Source: Epiperipatus broadwayi (Eukaryota; Onychophora; Udeonychophora; Euonychophora; Peripatidae). Taken from it: 64,000 nt of DNA. The stretch is from the NCBI GenBank assembly GCA_028023455.1, contig JAQFVV010013316.1:95001-159000 (forward strand). The letters are read 5' to 3'. The translations under genes were made by a program, and so were the position numbers. The notes under the pieces were generated by a model. That model did no database searches. It was not told the DNA's origin and saw only the letters and a program-made list of their open reading frames with translations. Positions 1 to 13,040 of this stretch are shown here, one piece after another. Each line of letters begins with the position of its first letter. Position 1 is the first letter of the stretch.

Positions 1-1240
1 TCTGTTATTATTTCATCTAATATTTTGATATCAAAATGTTCTGATTTTGTCCATATGAAAGAAAATTTTGGTTAATAAATCTTTTAATTTTGGCAAGCAT
101 TTATTAGATAGCAAAATTCTGATTACGATATATTATATGACAGACAATAAGAGCTTCTTTGAAGCAATTGTACCATTTTCTCTATCATATCTAAAAGAGT
201 AAATACATTCAGTAAAAATCATCATTTTTTTGACACTTTAAGCATCTCTTTATGTAGATGTTGAATATTATTCCTAACTCCATGAGGAATGGAAAAAGGA
301 ATATTTTAATATTGACAAATAGCTTTTACATTATCACTACATGAAGCATTGAACTTAATGTATTTTAATTCTTTTTGGAATTCATCATTAAATGTGTTTT
401 TTTATTCAATAATTAAAAGGAAAAAAATGTAATTTTTTAAATTTAAATTAATTAGTAATAATAGTGTAATTATTTAACATGATTATACTAATGAAATATT
501 CGGAAAAAACTTGAGTTGAGTCAAGCAACTACAAACATTTGACATTAATAAATATAGTAAACTTTTTTTTATATGAACTGGAATAAAGCCACTAGCAATG
601 TCATTCTGCATAAGCCATAAATTAGCCTCCCATATATTCCCAGCATAGCAACAAAACTTCAAAAAATTGGCTCAGACACTGTTCAAATAGCATTTAAATC
701 ACTGCTCTCTCTCTCTTAACAATCTTCTGAATAATAGTAAAGACAGAACTCCACTCGAAAATGCTCCTCAAATAGTCTATAAAATTTCATGTCCATCTCC
801 ACATTATTAAGAGGAGTTTCAAGCAAATAGATCTACAAGAATTGTCCAGCCCTCCTATCTTTATAAAAAGGATAAACAAGACCAGAAACATAAGTCAATT
901 TTCCTAGAGCCCAAGCTTGCTATAGGACACATGTATGTGAATGAAACTTGAAACAAAATATAACATATGTGGTGACTCTATTGAAAATTGCAAGGAATTT
1001 TAAGAAGTATGCTACTAATAAGGAAAAGAAATAAAAGGATTGACAATAGCTAATGAAGAAATTTATTGACACCAACAAAGAGAGATAAAAGGATTGAAGG
1101 TAACATAAAAAAGTACTATAAAAATAATAGAAGTAAAAATATAAATGACAATAAAAAGTATGTTAGAATTTGATTCATACTTAAAACTTTCTTTTGAGTC
1201 CTATACGAGCATCAAGATTTAGAACTATATTATAAAAATA
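1..1240. other. unassigned AT-rich stretch, possible decayed element
   Basis: No intact gene is seen. On the minus strand, 560-960 and 1-380 read as broken protein-like segments with several stops and a somewhat higher GC content than their surroundings. They may be remains of an old element, but no motif could be assigned. Confidence 0.3.
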
Positions 1241-1350
1241 ATAAAGTTACTTTGATATCTATAAGTATAGAGGACTTGAATTCAGATTTTCAAGCACCCT
1301 CCATCTATCCACACTATCTCATACAACTGATACACATGTAGAAAAGATAA

Positions 1351-1408
1351 ATAATCACCAATATATGAATTTCGTGCTCAACCAGCACTCATCAGTTGGT
1401 CCAGATTA
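1351..1408 (-). ncRNA. type I hammerhead ribozyme, core intact (copy 1)
   Basis: On the minus strand, CTGATGA is followed by stem II GTGCT/AGCAC with loop GGTTG, then GAAA, then a 2-bp stem III (AT...AT, loop TCAT), then the cleavage-site TA. Stem I pairs ACCAA with TTGGT and, past a UGG bulge, TAATC with GATTA. All catalytic core bases are present, so this copy is a candidate for self-cleavage. It sits in a repeat copy of about 1255-1430 that includes a B-box-like sequence (RC of 1266-1283). The hammerhead fold is established knowledge; activity is inferred. Confidence 0.85.
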
Positions 1409-1529
1409 TCTCCCACACACATATATATAATCTATATTTTTAATCCTTTCTCTGCATGATTAAAAAAGTATCTCTTAAAAGGGCCAGGTTTTTTTTCTCT
1501 TTCTAATCTCTATTAAGGACATGATAAAA

Positions 1530-1790
1530 GTATTTGCATGAAGGTTTGTGATGATGGTATATTAGATATGATAATAATCAATAAAGCAAGTCATATATTG
1601 CGTGACATTGCTTCTATAAGCTTGTATTTACAAATATGTAATATAGGACCACACCAATACTCAAACAAACCCGATTGGTCTGAGGATAGGAATATTTTAG
1701 AGAGATTTTAAATATTTTTCTCTTACCGCATTTATCAATAAGAGCTTGTTTGAGCGATTGGTACGCTCTCTATATTACTTAGATGTGATA
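1530..1790. repeat. composite copy of the 13-kb repeat family
   Basis: Positions 1570-1645 match in inverted orientation, and 1665-1790 in direct orientation, segments of the tandem repeat at 13041-13790. Shared landmarks are the string around CTCTTACCGC and the string ending in TATGACTTGC. The element's boundaries and class are unknown. Confidence 0.5.
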
Positions 1791-1804
1791 ATATATGTTG
1801 AGTC

Positions 1805-2010
1805 CACCATCTTTCATTAAATGTTGAATGTCTAAAAAATATTAAACCTTATTTAAATTTTTCAAATACAAATAACTTGTTACTGATTACTAACCTGTAT
1901 TGTCTATTTGTGTGTTATTACTAACAAGTTGTTTGTATTTGAAAAGTTTAAATAAAGTTTAAAATTTTCTAGACATTTAACGTTTAATAATAGATAATGG
2001 GAATAATTCA
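1805..2010. repeat. foldback made of two head-to-head SINE-B tails
   Basis: The arm at about 1812-1880 is the reverse complement of the arm at about 1935-2000. Key string: AAGTTTAAATAAAGTTTAAA on the right, its mirror on the left. The intervening loop contains CTGTATTGTCTATTTGTG. The right arm matches the tail of the tRNA-headed repeat at 7336-7600, so this is an inverted duplication of that tail. Confidence 0.7.
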
Positions 2011-3640
2011 ATATATTATCACATATTAAAAGCAGTTTTGTAATGTAAATCGATACAAATATATTTTCAATCGATTTTTAAACTGAGTAACGACATATAC
2101 TCTCGCAGTACTTACCAAACTATGATATTTTAACTATATATACATGTGAAAAAGACAGTAACTGCTGAACTACTCGCAGATATAAAATATTTAATTATAG
2201 GAATTTAAAAAAGAGCCACCGAATTAAATGACTGGAACAAAAATTAATTATTGATTATATATATATAAACATTAAAATATATAAAATATTTTATATTTGT
2301 AATTATTAAATTCAGGACTAAAGATGCCACTTTTTAAGGAGCATCAGAAGAAATTTAAACTTTTAGCGGTCTGCGGTTAATTTTTTTATTATGTTGCTGA
2401 AATGTCTTGGTCTGGTTCTAAATGAATTCATGAATATTTAGAATGTCTACTCATTGTCAGCTTTGCCTACGTATACAACACAATTTTACTCAATTTTTTT
2501 TTTTAAAAAATTAGAAATAAATAATACCGCAATTGGCAGAGATATCATTTATTAACTATTTAATATAAACATAAGCAAAAACGATAAAGTGCTAAACATA
2601 TATGTATAGAGAGAGAACATATATATATACGCAGTATTTTTGCCGATAGATATGCAATCAGATATATTAGTCCCAACTTGATACATTGATAAAAAAGTTA
2701 TTCATAATTATGTGCATTCTTAAAAGTTTTTATATCCAATGAATCATTTATTTTTATTTTATTTTTTGTAAAAATAACATTTGCATTTTTTCAGTTCATT
2801 TAATTTAATGCACGTCGAAATGGATCATTACACTGAAGAGAAAAAAAATCTCATCTCTAAAGAAACTACGGAGTAAAAGCGTGCGGTATACTTAAATAGG
2901 TCATGTAAATTAAGCGACCATCAACTTCGCCTTATTAACTCAGTGGCTGTTTTAATTTAAGAGGGTGAACAATTAATAGTAATCAGGAGACTTTCGGGTT
3001 ATTCTCCAACCTTTTTTTATTTTTACTAAAAAGAGGGGAAAAAAAATTAATGACAGTTCATTTGTGTAGTGCGTTTTAATTAAAACTCTACGACTTGGAG
3101 GTTTATTTCTTTCGTCACTAATGTTCTTTTTATTTTTCAATTCAAGCTCTGTATTTAGGCATCTTACTCGATTCTTGTTACAAAGATACTTTTCCTTTCA
3201 TTATTTCCACCTGGATATAAATAATCAGACTTAAACAAAATAAAAGATTTCTTGGAAATAGCATTCTAACCAACTTTTAATAATGTGTAGCGTTTAAAAA
3301 ATAATAATAATATTGATTGACTAAGAATAATAGAAAAGTAAAAACTTTTAGAAACTTCTACATTATTCGGTTGAACAAAGACGTATATTAAAAATAAGAT
3401 ATGTAACATAAAAATTCTAAAAATTTAAAAACACTTTAATTATATGCAGTATATATATACACGCATTAGTAGGTCCACCGCATATTTTTTTTAAATAAGG
3501 TCAATTTCTGTAACATTAAGTAAAGTCACATAGGCATCAAACTGAATAAACAGTTCCATTTATTAAGCCACGTAATCCCATCCCCTCTCTCACATTTTCC
3601 TCAATTGAAATCTATTAGAAACTTTTAGCTACAAATGGGC
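2011..3640. other. no gene seen
   Basis: AT-rich sequence with short TA runs. No coding, RNA or repeat signature could be supported on either strand. Confidence 0.6.
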
Positions 3641-3657
3641 AAACTATTTAGGCCACT

Positions 3658-3770
3658 GTCAAGCGTTGTTAGCCGAGAGGTCATCGCAACCGCATTGCAA
3701 GCAAGTAGTTGGTTGCAGACGGTTGTGGGTTCGCGTCCCGGCCGATGCTATGACATATGAAAAAAAAAAA
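3658..3770 (+). mobile_element. tRNA-derived SINE (family A), with target duplication
   Basis: The head has an A-box-like stretch (GCCGAGAGGTCA) and a B box (GGTTCGCGTCCC), then GATGCTATGACATATG and an A tail. It is flanked by a 17-bp target-site duplication, AAACTATTTAGGCCACT, at 3641-3657 and 3771-3787. The exact duplication indicates LINE-type retrotransposition and a fairly recent insertion. Confidence 0.92.
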
Positions 3771-4080
3771 AAACTATTTAGGCCACTAAATACAAGAGTG
3801 CGTTTCGTAAATGTGAGATAGATTTGAAAGTTTCTCCATTATTAATGCAAACTTTATTTATATTGTAAATATAATAAAAAGTGTATAGTTATACTATACA
3901 GCTTTATAAAATATGTATTATAAATGCTAATTTGATTAATATATATATATATGATAACAAGAATTTGGATAGCCTAAGATCTATCAGAGATAAAATTACC
4001 CACATAAGATAAAATCTAAAGTGAAAGGATTTATTATCTTAATATAAACTGAGCACTGATTATATATATGTATGGGAGAT

Positions 4081-4141
4081 GGTAATCTGGACCAACTGAT
4101 GAGTGCTGGTTTAGCACGAAATACGTCTATTGGTGATTATT
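4081..4141 (+). ncRNA. type I hammerhead ribozyme (copy 2)
   Basis: CTGATGA (4096-4102), stem II GTGCT/AGCAC (4103-4107 with 4113-4117, loop GGTTT), GAAA (4118-4121), and cleavage-site TA at 4128-4129. Stem I pairs ACCAA with TTGGT and TAATC with GATTA. The only flaw is in stem III, where the second pair is T/C. A B-box-like GAGTTCAGATCCCC lies at 4217-4230. Probably weak but not clearly dead. Confidence 0.85.
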
Positions 4142-4259
4142 TATCTTTTCTGCATGTGTGTGGTCATGTGTATCAGTAGTATGAAATAATGTGGATAGTG
4201 AAGGGGCTTGAAGTCTGAGTTCAGATCCCCTATATATAATACCGGTATTATGAATCATA

Positions 4260-5395
4260 ATATGACAAATAATGATGATGAGTAGTCATAAGTGTCATGG
4301 TTATTATTTAAAGCATGGAGAGCATGGTAATCTATAGTATTCTGATTGTAATCATCATCATCGTTAGTTATTTGCAAAATGCATGTTTAACATACTAAAC
4401 CAGTTTATTCTTTTGTAAGCTTTATACTTCTTTCTTAAGATCAAAAATCAATTTTATTCTTTCTTTTTTTCTTATTCTATAGCTATAATAGCGCAGCTTT
4501 TATCATTTCTTTTTTTCTAAATCCAAAAATAATATTTCACTTACTATTTTAAATATTTCTATATTGCTAATTTTTCATTCTACTACACATTTCTCAAAAC
4601 AATATCCACCCCCACCCACCCCGATTTTTCTAAATAGTCCCCACATTTGCTCAATACATGTTGCACTTCAAACACAATAAATCACGGATTTAGATTTAAT
4701 TTTAAGCTGCTTTCCATAAAGCCTACTTAATCTTTGCAGTTCTCTGACTTTTTTTATTACTAATACCAACATTAGTTCATTGACTTTGCAAATATTTAAA
4801 CGCATTAATTAAATCCTCAATAACTTCCTGTCACATGCTTAGTTTTAATATTTTATTTTCACTATCTAATTATACTGTATTTATAAATATTTTCATATCA
4901 CCACCAAATGTAACAATTTCTCCAATATCAAAATAACAATAATTTGATAACTCATAAGAAGATACTTTTCCTTTTCATTATATCAAGCTAACTCAATTCA
5001 TCCTATCAAACAGTTTTTTAAAATCAATAAAACAAATATTAAGCACTTACGCTTTTTCTTTCTCTATTATATATAGATCTCAATAATAATTTTCACTTCT
5101 CCAATCATAAATCCCACTACAAACCCAACTAACGTTAATGTGTAAACATGCCTAAGCTATTAAAAATCTGTCTAAGACTGTAAGGTATCTTAACTCAAGT
5201 AATATTAAGCTAATTATTATAAAAACTTCTAATTTAATTGGAATCTTAACTATTGAAAATTAAATTTATTAAACTCTCTTAAATTACATTATAAATATCA
5301 ACTTATTCTTTAAAAACACTTTTCTCTCACAGTTTTTAATAGTGTAAGTGGAAAAAAAACCCATCAATTTAGAGAAAAAATTCAATTTTACAATT
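4260..5395. other. no gene seen
   Basis: Low-complexity AT-rich DNA with T-rich runs. No reading frame, RNA or repeat could be supported. Confidence 0.55.
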
Positions 5396-5399
5396 TTTC

Positions 5400-5800
5400 T
5401 TTATATACAGGGTATTTGAGCATAGACTTTCACACGACCCACCATTCTCCACTCTATCTCATAACACTGATACACTTGAACACATATATGTTGTAAAGAT
5501 AAATAATCACCAATATACGTATTTCATGCTAAACCAGTAACCATCAGTTGGTCCAGATTATCATCTCTACACATATGTGCAATAAGTGCTCAGATATATA
5601 TTAAGATAGCCAATCTTCATACTTTAATGGACAGGCTTCAATCCACTCCACACTTCAACTCTTTAACTATCCATCCAATTGAAAATCTGATGATGAAACA
5701 CTCAAAGGCCACCCTGAGGCCAAGATTCTTGTCACACCCATGTTGACCTAAAGTCAATACGACCCCTCATGTAGAGGACATAATCCATTTAATATACATA
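5400..5800 (-). repeat. long copy of the hammerhead-bearing repeat
   Basis: The whole segment aligns in reverse orientation with 25905-26340. It has an upstream body (landmark GTTGACCTAAAGTCAATA, seen on the plus strand here), the ribozyme at 5503-5562, and a 3' part ending in a decayed B-box-like stretch. These two long copies show that the repeat unit is at least about 400 bp and not just the ribozyme. Confidence 0.8.
5503..5562 (-). ncRNA. hammerhead ribozyme, inactivated (copy 3)
   Basis: Stem I (ACCAA/TTGGT, TAATC-like), GAAA, stem III (AT-ACGT-AT) and cleavage TA are all kept. The core reads CTGATGG instead of CTGATGA, and stem II is damaged (TTACT/AGCAT). Loss of that core A is expected to abolish cleavage. 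Confidence 0.8.
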
Positions 5801-7030
5801 CAAGTAATAATAATAATGGAAGTAATTGTGGATTGATGGTTTAATGTAATTTCATTAATGAAGGTGGCTTTTATTTCTGCTAATACATTGCATTTCCATA
5901 AATAAAATTTTAATATATTTATATACTCTGAGTCTTCTTTTTCTTATCCATGCACACATATGACTCCAATAAAAATGTGATTATATATAAAGTATGTGTG
6001 TGTGTATAGTTTGTATGACTTTACATTTTTAACAAATTTAATTAAATTTAAATATTTTAAATAATATTTAAATTTCACCTTTAAAGAAAATTCTCCTTAA
6101 AAAGCAGGAGCATATTTATTAATTTCAATCTAAATTATTGATCACATAAAAATGGGGGGGGGGTTCAAATTTTATTCACTTGACATTTTACTCTTATTTG
6201 ATATTTTATTTTACTTTTTTTTTGTAGCAAATAGTTATCAATAAGATTTAGTATCTAGTCAATCTAAACCAAAAAATAATTCTAAATATTATAATTTTAA
6301 AGTTTATTTGGTACTAATTTAATATGAGCTCTTTGTCACTTTGGTTTTCAGGGGGAGACTCAAAACCATCACTGACAGAACCAAGTGACAAAGAAAGTGA
6401 GATAGTACTGCAAATTTTTTAATATGACTAAGTGTTCCAGGTGTATTGTCCAATCTATATAAAAAATTGCAATTTTCATCAAAAAACAAAACAAAAACAG
6501 AACTTTTATATATTTCTATAATCACATGATCAAAATAATTGAATAACTTTTAAAATCAAAAATATTGCTAATTAAAAAATGACCAAAAAATTAGTGAATC
6601 ATGGGGTCAAAAAGAGCCAAACATAAAAAAAAAATTTTTAGAAAGTATTAATTAGCCAAAAACAATAAAAATTAGTGTAATAAGAAATTTAAAAACAATA
6701 GTAAATTGAAATATTGCAGATTAAAATATACATATAGTAAATTTTAATAATTAAGAAATGATAAAAAATTAGCATAATACTTTTGGAATCAAATACCAAA
6801 ATTATCAGTAATTAGATATGACCAAAACAGTTAGCATAATAAAAAATTAACAAGAATACTAAAGTATTTTACTTTTAAAATAGTGTATGAAATGTATGAT
6901 GGCAAAATAAATGAGTAAACCAAGATTAAAAAAGAAAAGAAACACTACTGTAATCAAAGTACTTACACGAAACATAATTTAGCAAATATTAATATTTGAC
7001 AAAATAAGTATTTATGTGAAAAAAGTATTA
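5801..7030. other. no gene; one short perfect-stem hairpin
   Basis: AT-rich sequence. An inverted repeat at about 6328-6350 and 6375-6397 (TCTTTGTCACTT... with ...AAGTGACAAAGA) could form a stem of about 20 bp. No gene is supported. Confidence 0.5.
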
Positions 7031-7135
7031 AAATTAGTTTTATAGGGGATTTGAACCTAGATTTTCAAACTCCTTTCAAACTATCCGATCTATCTCATGC
7101 AAGTAATATACACGACCAGACACACAGGCAAAAGA

Positions 7136-7190
7136 TGATCTCCATATATGTATTTCATGCTGAACCAGCACTCATCAGTTAGTTCAAATC
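7136..7190 (-). ncRNA. hammerhead ribozyme, core kept, stem I eroded (copy 4)
   Basis: The minus strand carries CTGATGA, stem II GTGCT/AGCAT (a G-U closing pair), GAAA, stem III AT-ACAT-AT and the cleavage-site TA. Stem I has diverged (GAACTAA against TGGAGATC) and pairs poorly. The repeat copy spans about 7030-7195 and includes a good B box on the minus strand (RC of 7046-7060). Confidence 0.8.
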
Positions 7191-7335
7191 TTCTATAATT
7201 ATATCTAAACTCTAAGGATATAAAATATACCTGTATTTGTCTGAATGTTTGTAATGATGGTACATTATAAGATGTGATATGTTGGACTAACCAACCCTCA
7301 TATATAAATATATCAAATTTCTACTATATGTTGCC

Positions 7336-7600
7336 TTTGACAGAATAGCTCAGTTGGTAGAGCGTATGCCTTAAATTCAATATTCAAGAATCTAAAGGTG
7401 TGAGTTCAACTTCTAAGTGAATATTATCACTGTGCATATAGACCAGCAACACCTGAAGAAGTGTGTTGTGTAATTACTAACCGTTGTGTAATTACTAATC
7501 TGTATTGTCTATTTGTGTGTTATTACTAACAAGTTGTTTGTATTTGGAAAGTTTAAATAAAGTTTAAAATTTTCTATACATTCAACATTCACTCATAAAT
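7336..7600 (+). repeat. SINE family B, tRNA-like head plus AT-rich tail
   Basis: The head reads like a tRNA 5' half with an A box (TAGCTCAGTTGG, 7347-7358), followed later by a B-box-like GTGAGTTCAACTTC. The tail contains TATTACTAACAAGTTGTTTG, shared with 1805-2010 and with 63735-64000. The extra bases between the boxes and the decayed stems argue against a working tRNA gene. Confidence 0.75.
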
Positions 7601-8379
7601 GATGGAAATATACCTGTATTTATTAAAATTACTTTTACAATTAAATAAACATGGTTAAAAAATTACTAAACTAACCAATGAAAGAATAAAACACATGATT
7701 ATGCCTGAGAATAAAATTTGATATTTCATTAAAACTATTTTCTTAAATGGTATATAATTTATGGTATTCATCACTAAAAATATATCCTACTGTTATTATC
7801 AAATATTAAAAGCAAAATACTATTGATATTTTGTTACCTCCCCCCCAAAAAAAAAAATAAATAAATAAATAAATAAAATTAAGAACTTTTACAGGACAAA
7901 AAAAAATGTAGAGAATGGAAAATTTCAAGAACAATAGTTAAGCAAATAATATTTCATAAATAAAAAAAAGAAATTAAGAAACACAAGTCACATATTAAAA
8001 TAAATTTTATAGCTAATAAATGAAACTATTAAAATATGTTGTTACACATGATTTAAAAAAACCCAAAATTTTGAAAAAATAAGTTTAGTATATTAATATT
8101 TGATAAAAAAACAACAACACATTGCTATTATCTAGTAATGAAATGTATGCACATAATAAAAAAACTATATAAAAACATACTACAAAAATATGCTTATTAC
8201 CTCAAAGTGTGGGGTCATCTTTGACATTCACAGAGATTCATGTTCGACTTCAATGACATCAGTTGGAAACAAAGATACAAAGTTTCAGTCAAATTTTTTA
8301 AATTAGGGAGTTATGGGGAAAAAATAACACCATGCATCTGTTTAACTAATTAGTTACCTTCATTCAATTATTAACTAGC

Positions 8380-8380
<1 letters not shown>
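7601..8380. other. no gene; AAAT microsatellite
   Basis: AT-rich sequence with a short (AAAT)n run at about 7854-7877. Nothing else is supported. Confidence 0.5.
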
Positions 8381-9625
<1,245 letters not shown>

Positions 9626-9970
9626 TAGATAAGAGCAGATAGATAATAGATAGACAGAGAAATGAGGATAGATAGATAGACAAGTATATACATAGATAGA
9701 TAATATCAATAAGATATAGATAGATGATAGCTAAATAGTTAAATAGATGAATAGTTGGATGGAAAAATAAAGATTCATAGAAAAACATATAGATACAGAA
9801 ATAGATAAATGGATGGATTAATAGATGAATAATAGATATGTAAATGGCTGGATGGAAAGTCTCATCAAAGGATTGATTGACAGATTAATAAAAGATAGAC
9901 GGACAGTAGATGAATAGATAGATAATTAGGTAAATGGATTTTTGGATAAACTGATGGCTGAATAGATAAA
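9626..9970 (+). repeat. degenerate GATA tract, opposite polarity to its neighbour
   Basis: At about 9625 the strand bias flips abruptly from TATC-rich to GATA-rich (TAGATAGATA, GATGGATGG variants). The two tracts are therefore roughly inverted relative to each other and could pair. Confidence 0.85.
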
Positions 9971-10796
9971 AAGGTACAGAGGTATATGTTGTAAAAATTT
10001 GGAAAATATGGGGTTAATAAGAGAATTTGATGTTACATGTTCCCCACAATTGAGTAGCTAAACAGTATACCACATTAGAACTGAATTATGAGGAGATGGC
10101 GGAACATCACCATTCCCAAATAAATAAAACAGAAAATTAAATACAAAAGGAACAAGCATGAGAGATTAGCATAGAACTAACTATAAGTTCACCAGCATTA
10201 CCCAAAAGTAATCATCATTCATCATCATGAATGATCAGTAATAAAAATAAATCAATAGTAAATCTTGTGACTGGATTTAAAAGTGGTCCACTATAAATGA
10301 AGCTAATTATTTAGTCACAGCCAAACCTAGGGCAGGAATACATACAATAATTATCTGGATAAACATACTTAGGTGCTACTCCATCAAAATACAGCAATAA
10401 ATGAAATAATACTGAGATATTAAAATATACTGACCATCATCAATGCTCTGGACACAAAGTGCCATTAATGTACTGGCCAACTATAATTAAATTTCTAAAC
10501 AATAAGTAAACAAAATGTAGAGCACTGACTTTAAAGAATATCCCTTTTGTGCCATTAGGATCATCATCCTCTGGATGTCCATAATACTAAACATAAACCC
10601 TTTATCCCATATAACTGTTATCCACAAATCTATCTCAGGAAGTAAAAACTTTAATACTGTCAGCAGGAGATAAATATAGAAATAAAGCAGCTTATTATAA
10701 ATCACTTCAAATAATTCCCAGGGTTACCCTATTATAAGCAAATAGTTTTATTGGGGTCATTTAAAAAATCCTAGAATGTTAAGATAGCCAATAAAC
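9971..10796. other. no gene seen
   Basis: AT-rich DNA with a few higher-GC patches (10080-10220, 10540-10720) that may be old repeat remains. No motif is assignable. Confidence 0.45.
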
Positions 10797-11010
10797 ATCA
10801 CATGACCGCCACCTCTTATGCTTGTGTATAACTATTGTTAAATCAGGATATAGATGCAGTGCTCTCAGATCCAAGGTTTCTCACTGACGAAGGCCACACA
10901 GAAACTAGTCTGGGGATATTGGATGAGAAGGCACTAGATGGGGATTTTATGCACAAGCCTTCTGGCATACATTGATTACTCTTGCTTGCTGTGTGTGGCA
11001 ATACGTATTT
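10797..11010 (+). repeat. family F repeat copy (foldback SINE-like family)
   Basis: It begins with CATCACATGACC, the reverse complement of the usual family terminus. It then carries the shared body: CAGTGCTCTCAGATCCAAGG, GAAGGCCAC, AAACTAGTCTGGGGATATTG, GGGGATTTTATGCACAAGCC. Homologous copies lie at 18885, 29052, 35140, 36690, 37195 and 40365. Confidence 0.8.
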
Positions 11011-11349
11011 GCCTATTTTAACATTAAGATAGCATGAAATAAAGTCACACACACTGCAATTTATGAAACAGAAATTGGATAAAATAATTAGACTTAAAAA
11101 TATTTTTAAAACAATTAATTAACAATAAACCAAAAACAATAACATGATAGTATGAAATTTTTAACATTCAGTTCATCAAAAAATATATTTCCATAAAAAT
11201 TATAATCAATCTATTCATAAATTAACTTTTAATTAATTAAATTATTTTTTTAAAATAACTAGACGTTGGAAAAACAACATTTTTAATTTAGGCCAAATTA
11301 TAATCCACCACACATATATACAGTCAGTGCTGATTGTATATATGTTTGG
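11011..11349. other. no gene seen
   Basis: AT-rich spacer between a family F copy and a hammerhead repeat. Nothing is supported. Confidence 0.5.
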
Positions 11350-11351
11350 GA

Positions 11352-11415
11352 GATTATGATCTGGCCCAACTGATGAGTGCAGGTTCTGCATGAAATACAT
11401 ATATTGGGAATTATG
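11352..11415 (+). ncRNA. type I hammerhead ribozyme with compensatory changes (copy 5)
   Basis: CTGATGA (11370-11376), stem II GTGCA/TGCAT around GGTTC, GAAA (11392-11395), stem III AT-ACAT-AT, and cleavage-site TA at 11402-11403. Compared with other copies, the fifth stem II pair is changed on both sides (T-A to A-T), and the stem I pair A-T is changed to C-G (CCCAA/TTGGG). Paired substitutions that preserve base pairing are direct evidence of RNA-level constraint in the source lineage. The repeat spans about 11310-11545, with a B-box-like AAGTTCAAATCA near 11522. Confidence 0.88.
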
Positions 11416-11545
11416 TATTTTTTTCACATGGGTGTGGTTATGTGTATTGATTGCTTGAGTTGGAGTGGAGGATTAATAGAACAAAACATTCTGAGATAGA
11501 GTGAATATAGACTGAAAATTCTAAGTTCAAATCATTATAATATAT

Positions 11546-12240
11546 ATTGTAATATTTTTCACGTTTAGTTAGGCCTTCTATTATGCACTAGAATGCGTGA
11601 GTTAATCAAGCTATGAAAAAAAAAAAAATTTTGTTCACATTTCTTAAAAACATAGCTATATTTCCTGATTAACTTGACCTAATACTTTATTATGACTTTA
11701 AATTGTGAGCAGAATCAGTTTTTAATTTATTTAAAGGGCACCAGAATTGTTAGATTTACTGATTTTGCATGAAGCACATCCTAATTTATAAGGCCAATAA
11801 TTACAAGATCGGGACTAGGATTTTCTGTCGCTGGAAATACTTTCCCCTGGGTTAATTAATAAATATTGGCAAAGTTAAATTATATATTTAAATTCTACTA
11901 AACTAACATTAATAATGAACAATGAGGTTAATATTAAAGGGAAATATTTTATTAATAAACATTAAAACATTTAATGATAAATTATTAATATAATTGAAAA
12001 AAAAATGCACACATGCTAATCCAGATAGTTAGGTAAAATAATTAAAACAATTTAACAATTAATGTTCAATTCTTAAGTTTCTTCTAGATGGCTATAACTG
12101 AAAGTCCCTTGAATAATACAGTGAATGTCTCTATTGGTAGTATATTATAAGCTTATAGTTTAGGTTAGTTTTCAAACACTAAATTTAGTAACAAATTGGA
12201 AATGAATAATCTTAGCTTACCAGAAAGTTTTGTAGAATGC
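11546..12240. other. no gene seen
   Basis: AT-rich sequence with A runs. No feature could be supported. Confidence 0.5.
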
Positions 12241-12249
12241 ATTTATTTC

Positions 12250-12450
12250 CTGGGTTATTAAGAACTCATGGCCTTTGGTGTTAAATTGTTCTTGGTCTGT
12301 CCTAAGGCTAGTCATGAAAGCTTTTTGGGTTGATGCCTTCAGGATGAATGATGTCGGCAAAGGCTCTGGTCCACTCCTGCATGATAAATTATTTCAGCAT
12401 AAAGTGGTTCTGGATCATGAAGGATCAAGGACCAGCCAAAAGAAAAAAAA
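12250..12450 (+). repeat. dispersed repeat shared with 23175-23290
   Basis: The 3' half (about 12370-12450) matches the reverse complement of 23185-23285. Landmarks are AAAGTGGTTCTGGATCATGA and GGATCAAGGACCAGCC. It is richer in GC than its surroundings, and the class is unknown. Confidence 0.6.
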
Positions 12451-12600
12451 ATATAAGACCTAGTTTGAAGTTTTTCTGATCTTTTATAGCCTTGGGTCAG
12501 TTTTTAGACTTCTACACATATATTATCTTTTGTTTTGTTATCAAAACACATGTGAATAATTTTGCACATTCCTTCTTATTTTGGAGGTACAAAGTTTATT

Positions 12601-12715
12601 TATTTATTTATTTTTTCATATGTCATAGCATCTGCCGGGACGCGAACCCACACCCGTCTGCAACCAACTACTTGCTTGCATGGCGGCTGCGATACCTTTC
12701 GGCTAACAACGCAAG
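12601..12715 (-). mobile_element. tRNA-derived SINE (family A), minus strand
   Basis: The reverse complement shows GTTAGCCGAAAGG, CAAGTAGTTGGTTGCAG, a B box GGTTCGCGTCCCGG and GATGCTATGACATATG followed by an A-rich tail. Flanked by a 12-bp duplication ACAAAGTTTATT at 12589-12600 and 12716-12727. It shares the longer CAACCAACTACTTGC-type middle with the copies at 3658 and 33444. Confidence 0.92.
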
Positions 12716-12727
12716 ACAAAGTTTATT

Positions 12728-13040
12728 TTTTTATGAATTACTTTTGCCATAAAGATCTTCTCTGATAGTAATCTTTTGCATTTATAATTTCTTTCTTTTA
12801 TTTATCTGGACCAGTAATCTACATGTCTTTTTTATTCCCTCCAATTTTAACTCTAATTAAATTAAATAGATAATTTGAAACAAAAATAACTTTCATTGCA
12901 CATTAACTAATTAACTAAAAATAAATCATACTAACTAAAAAAAAAAAGAAAACTAAATTGTGTCTTTTGAACGATCTTTAAATTTTACTTTCCTTTTTAG
13001 TTTTTAAATATTACTGAATACCAATATACTTCTGAACCAT
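12728..13040. other. no gene seen
   Basis: AT-rich spacer. No supported feature. Confidence 0.5.

Noticed and set aside
7336-7420. Functional tRNA gene
   Set aside because: Extra sequence between A and B boxes, poor stems, and the same head recurs at the end of the window in a repeat.
12275-12463. 62-residue frame ending in a Lys run
   Set aside because: It overlaps a dispersed repeat also found at 23175-23290 and shows no domain.
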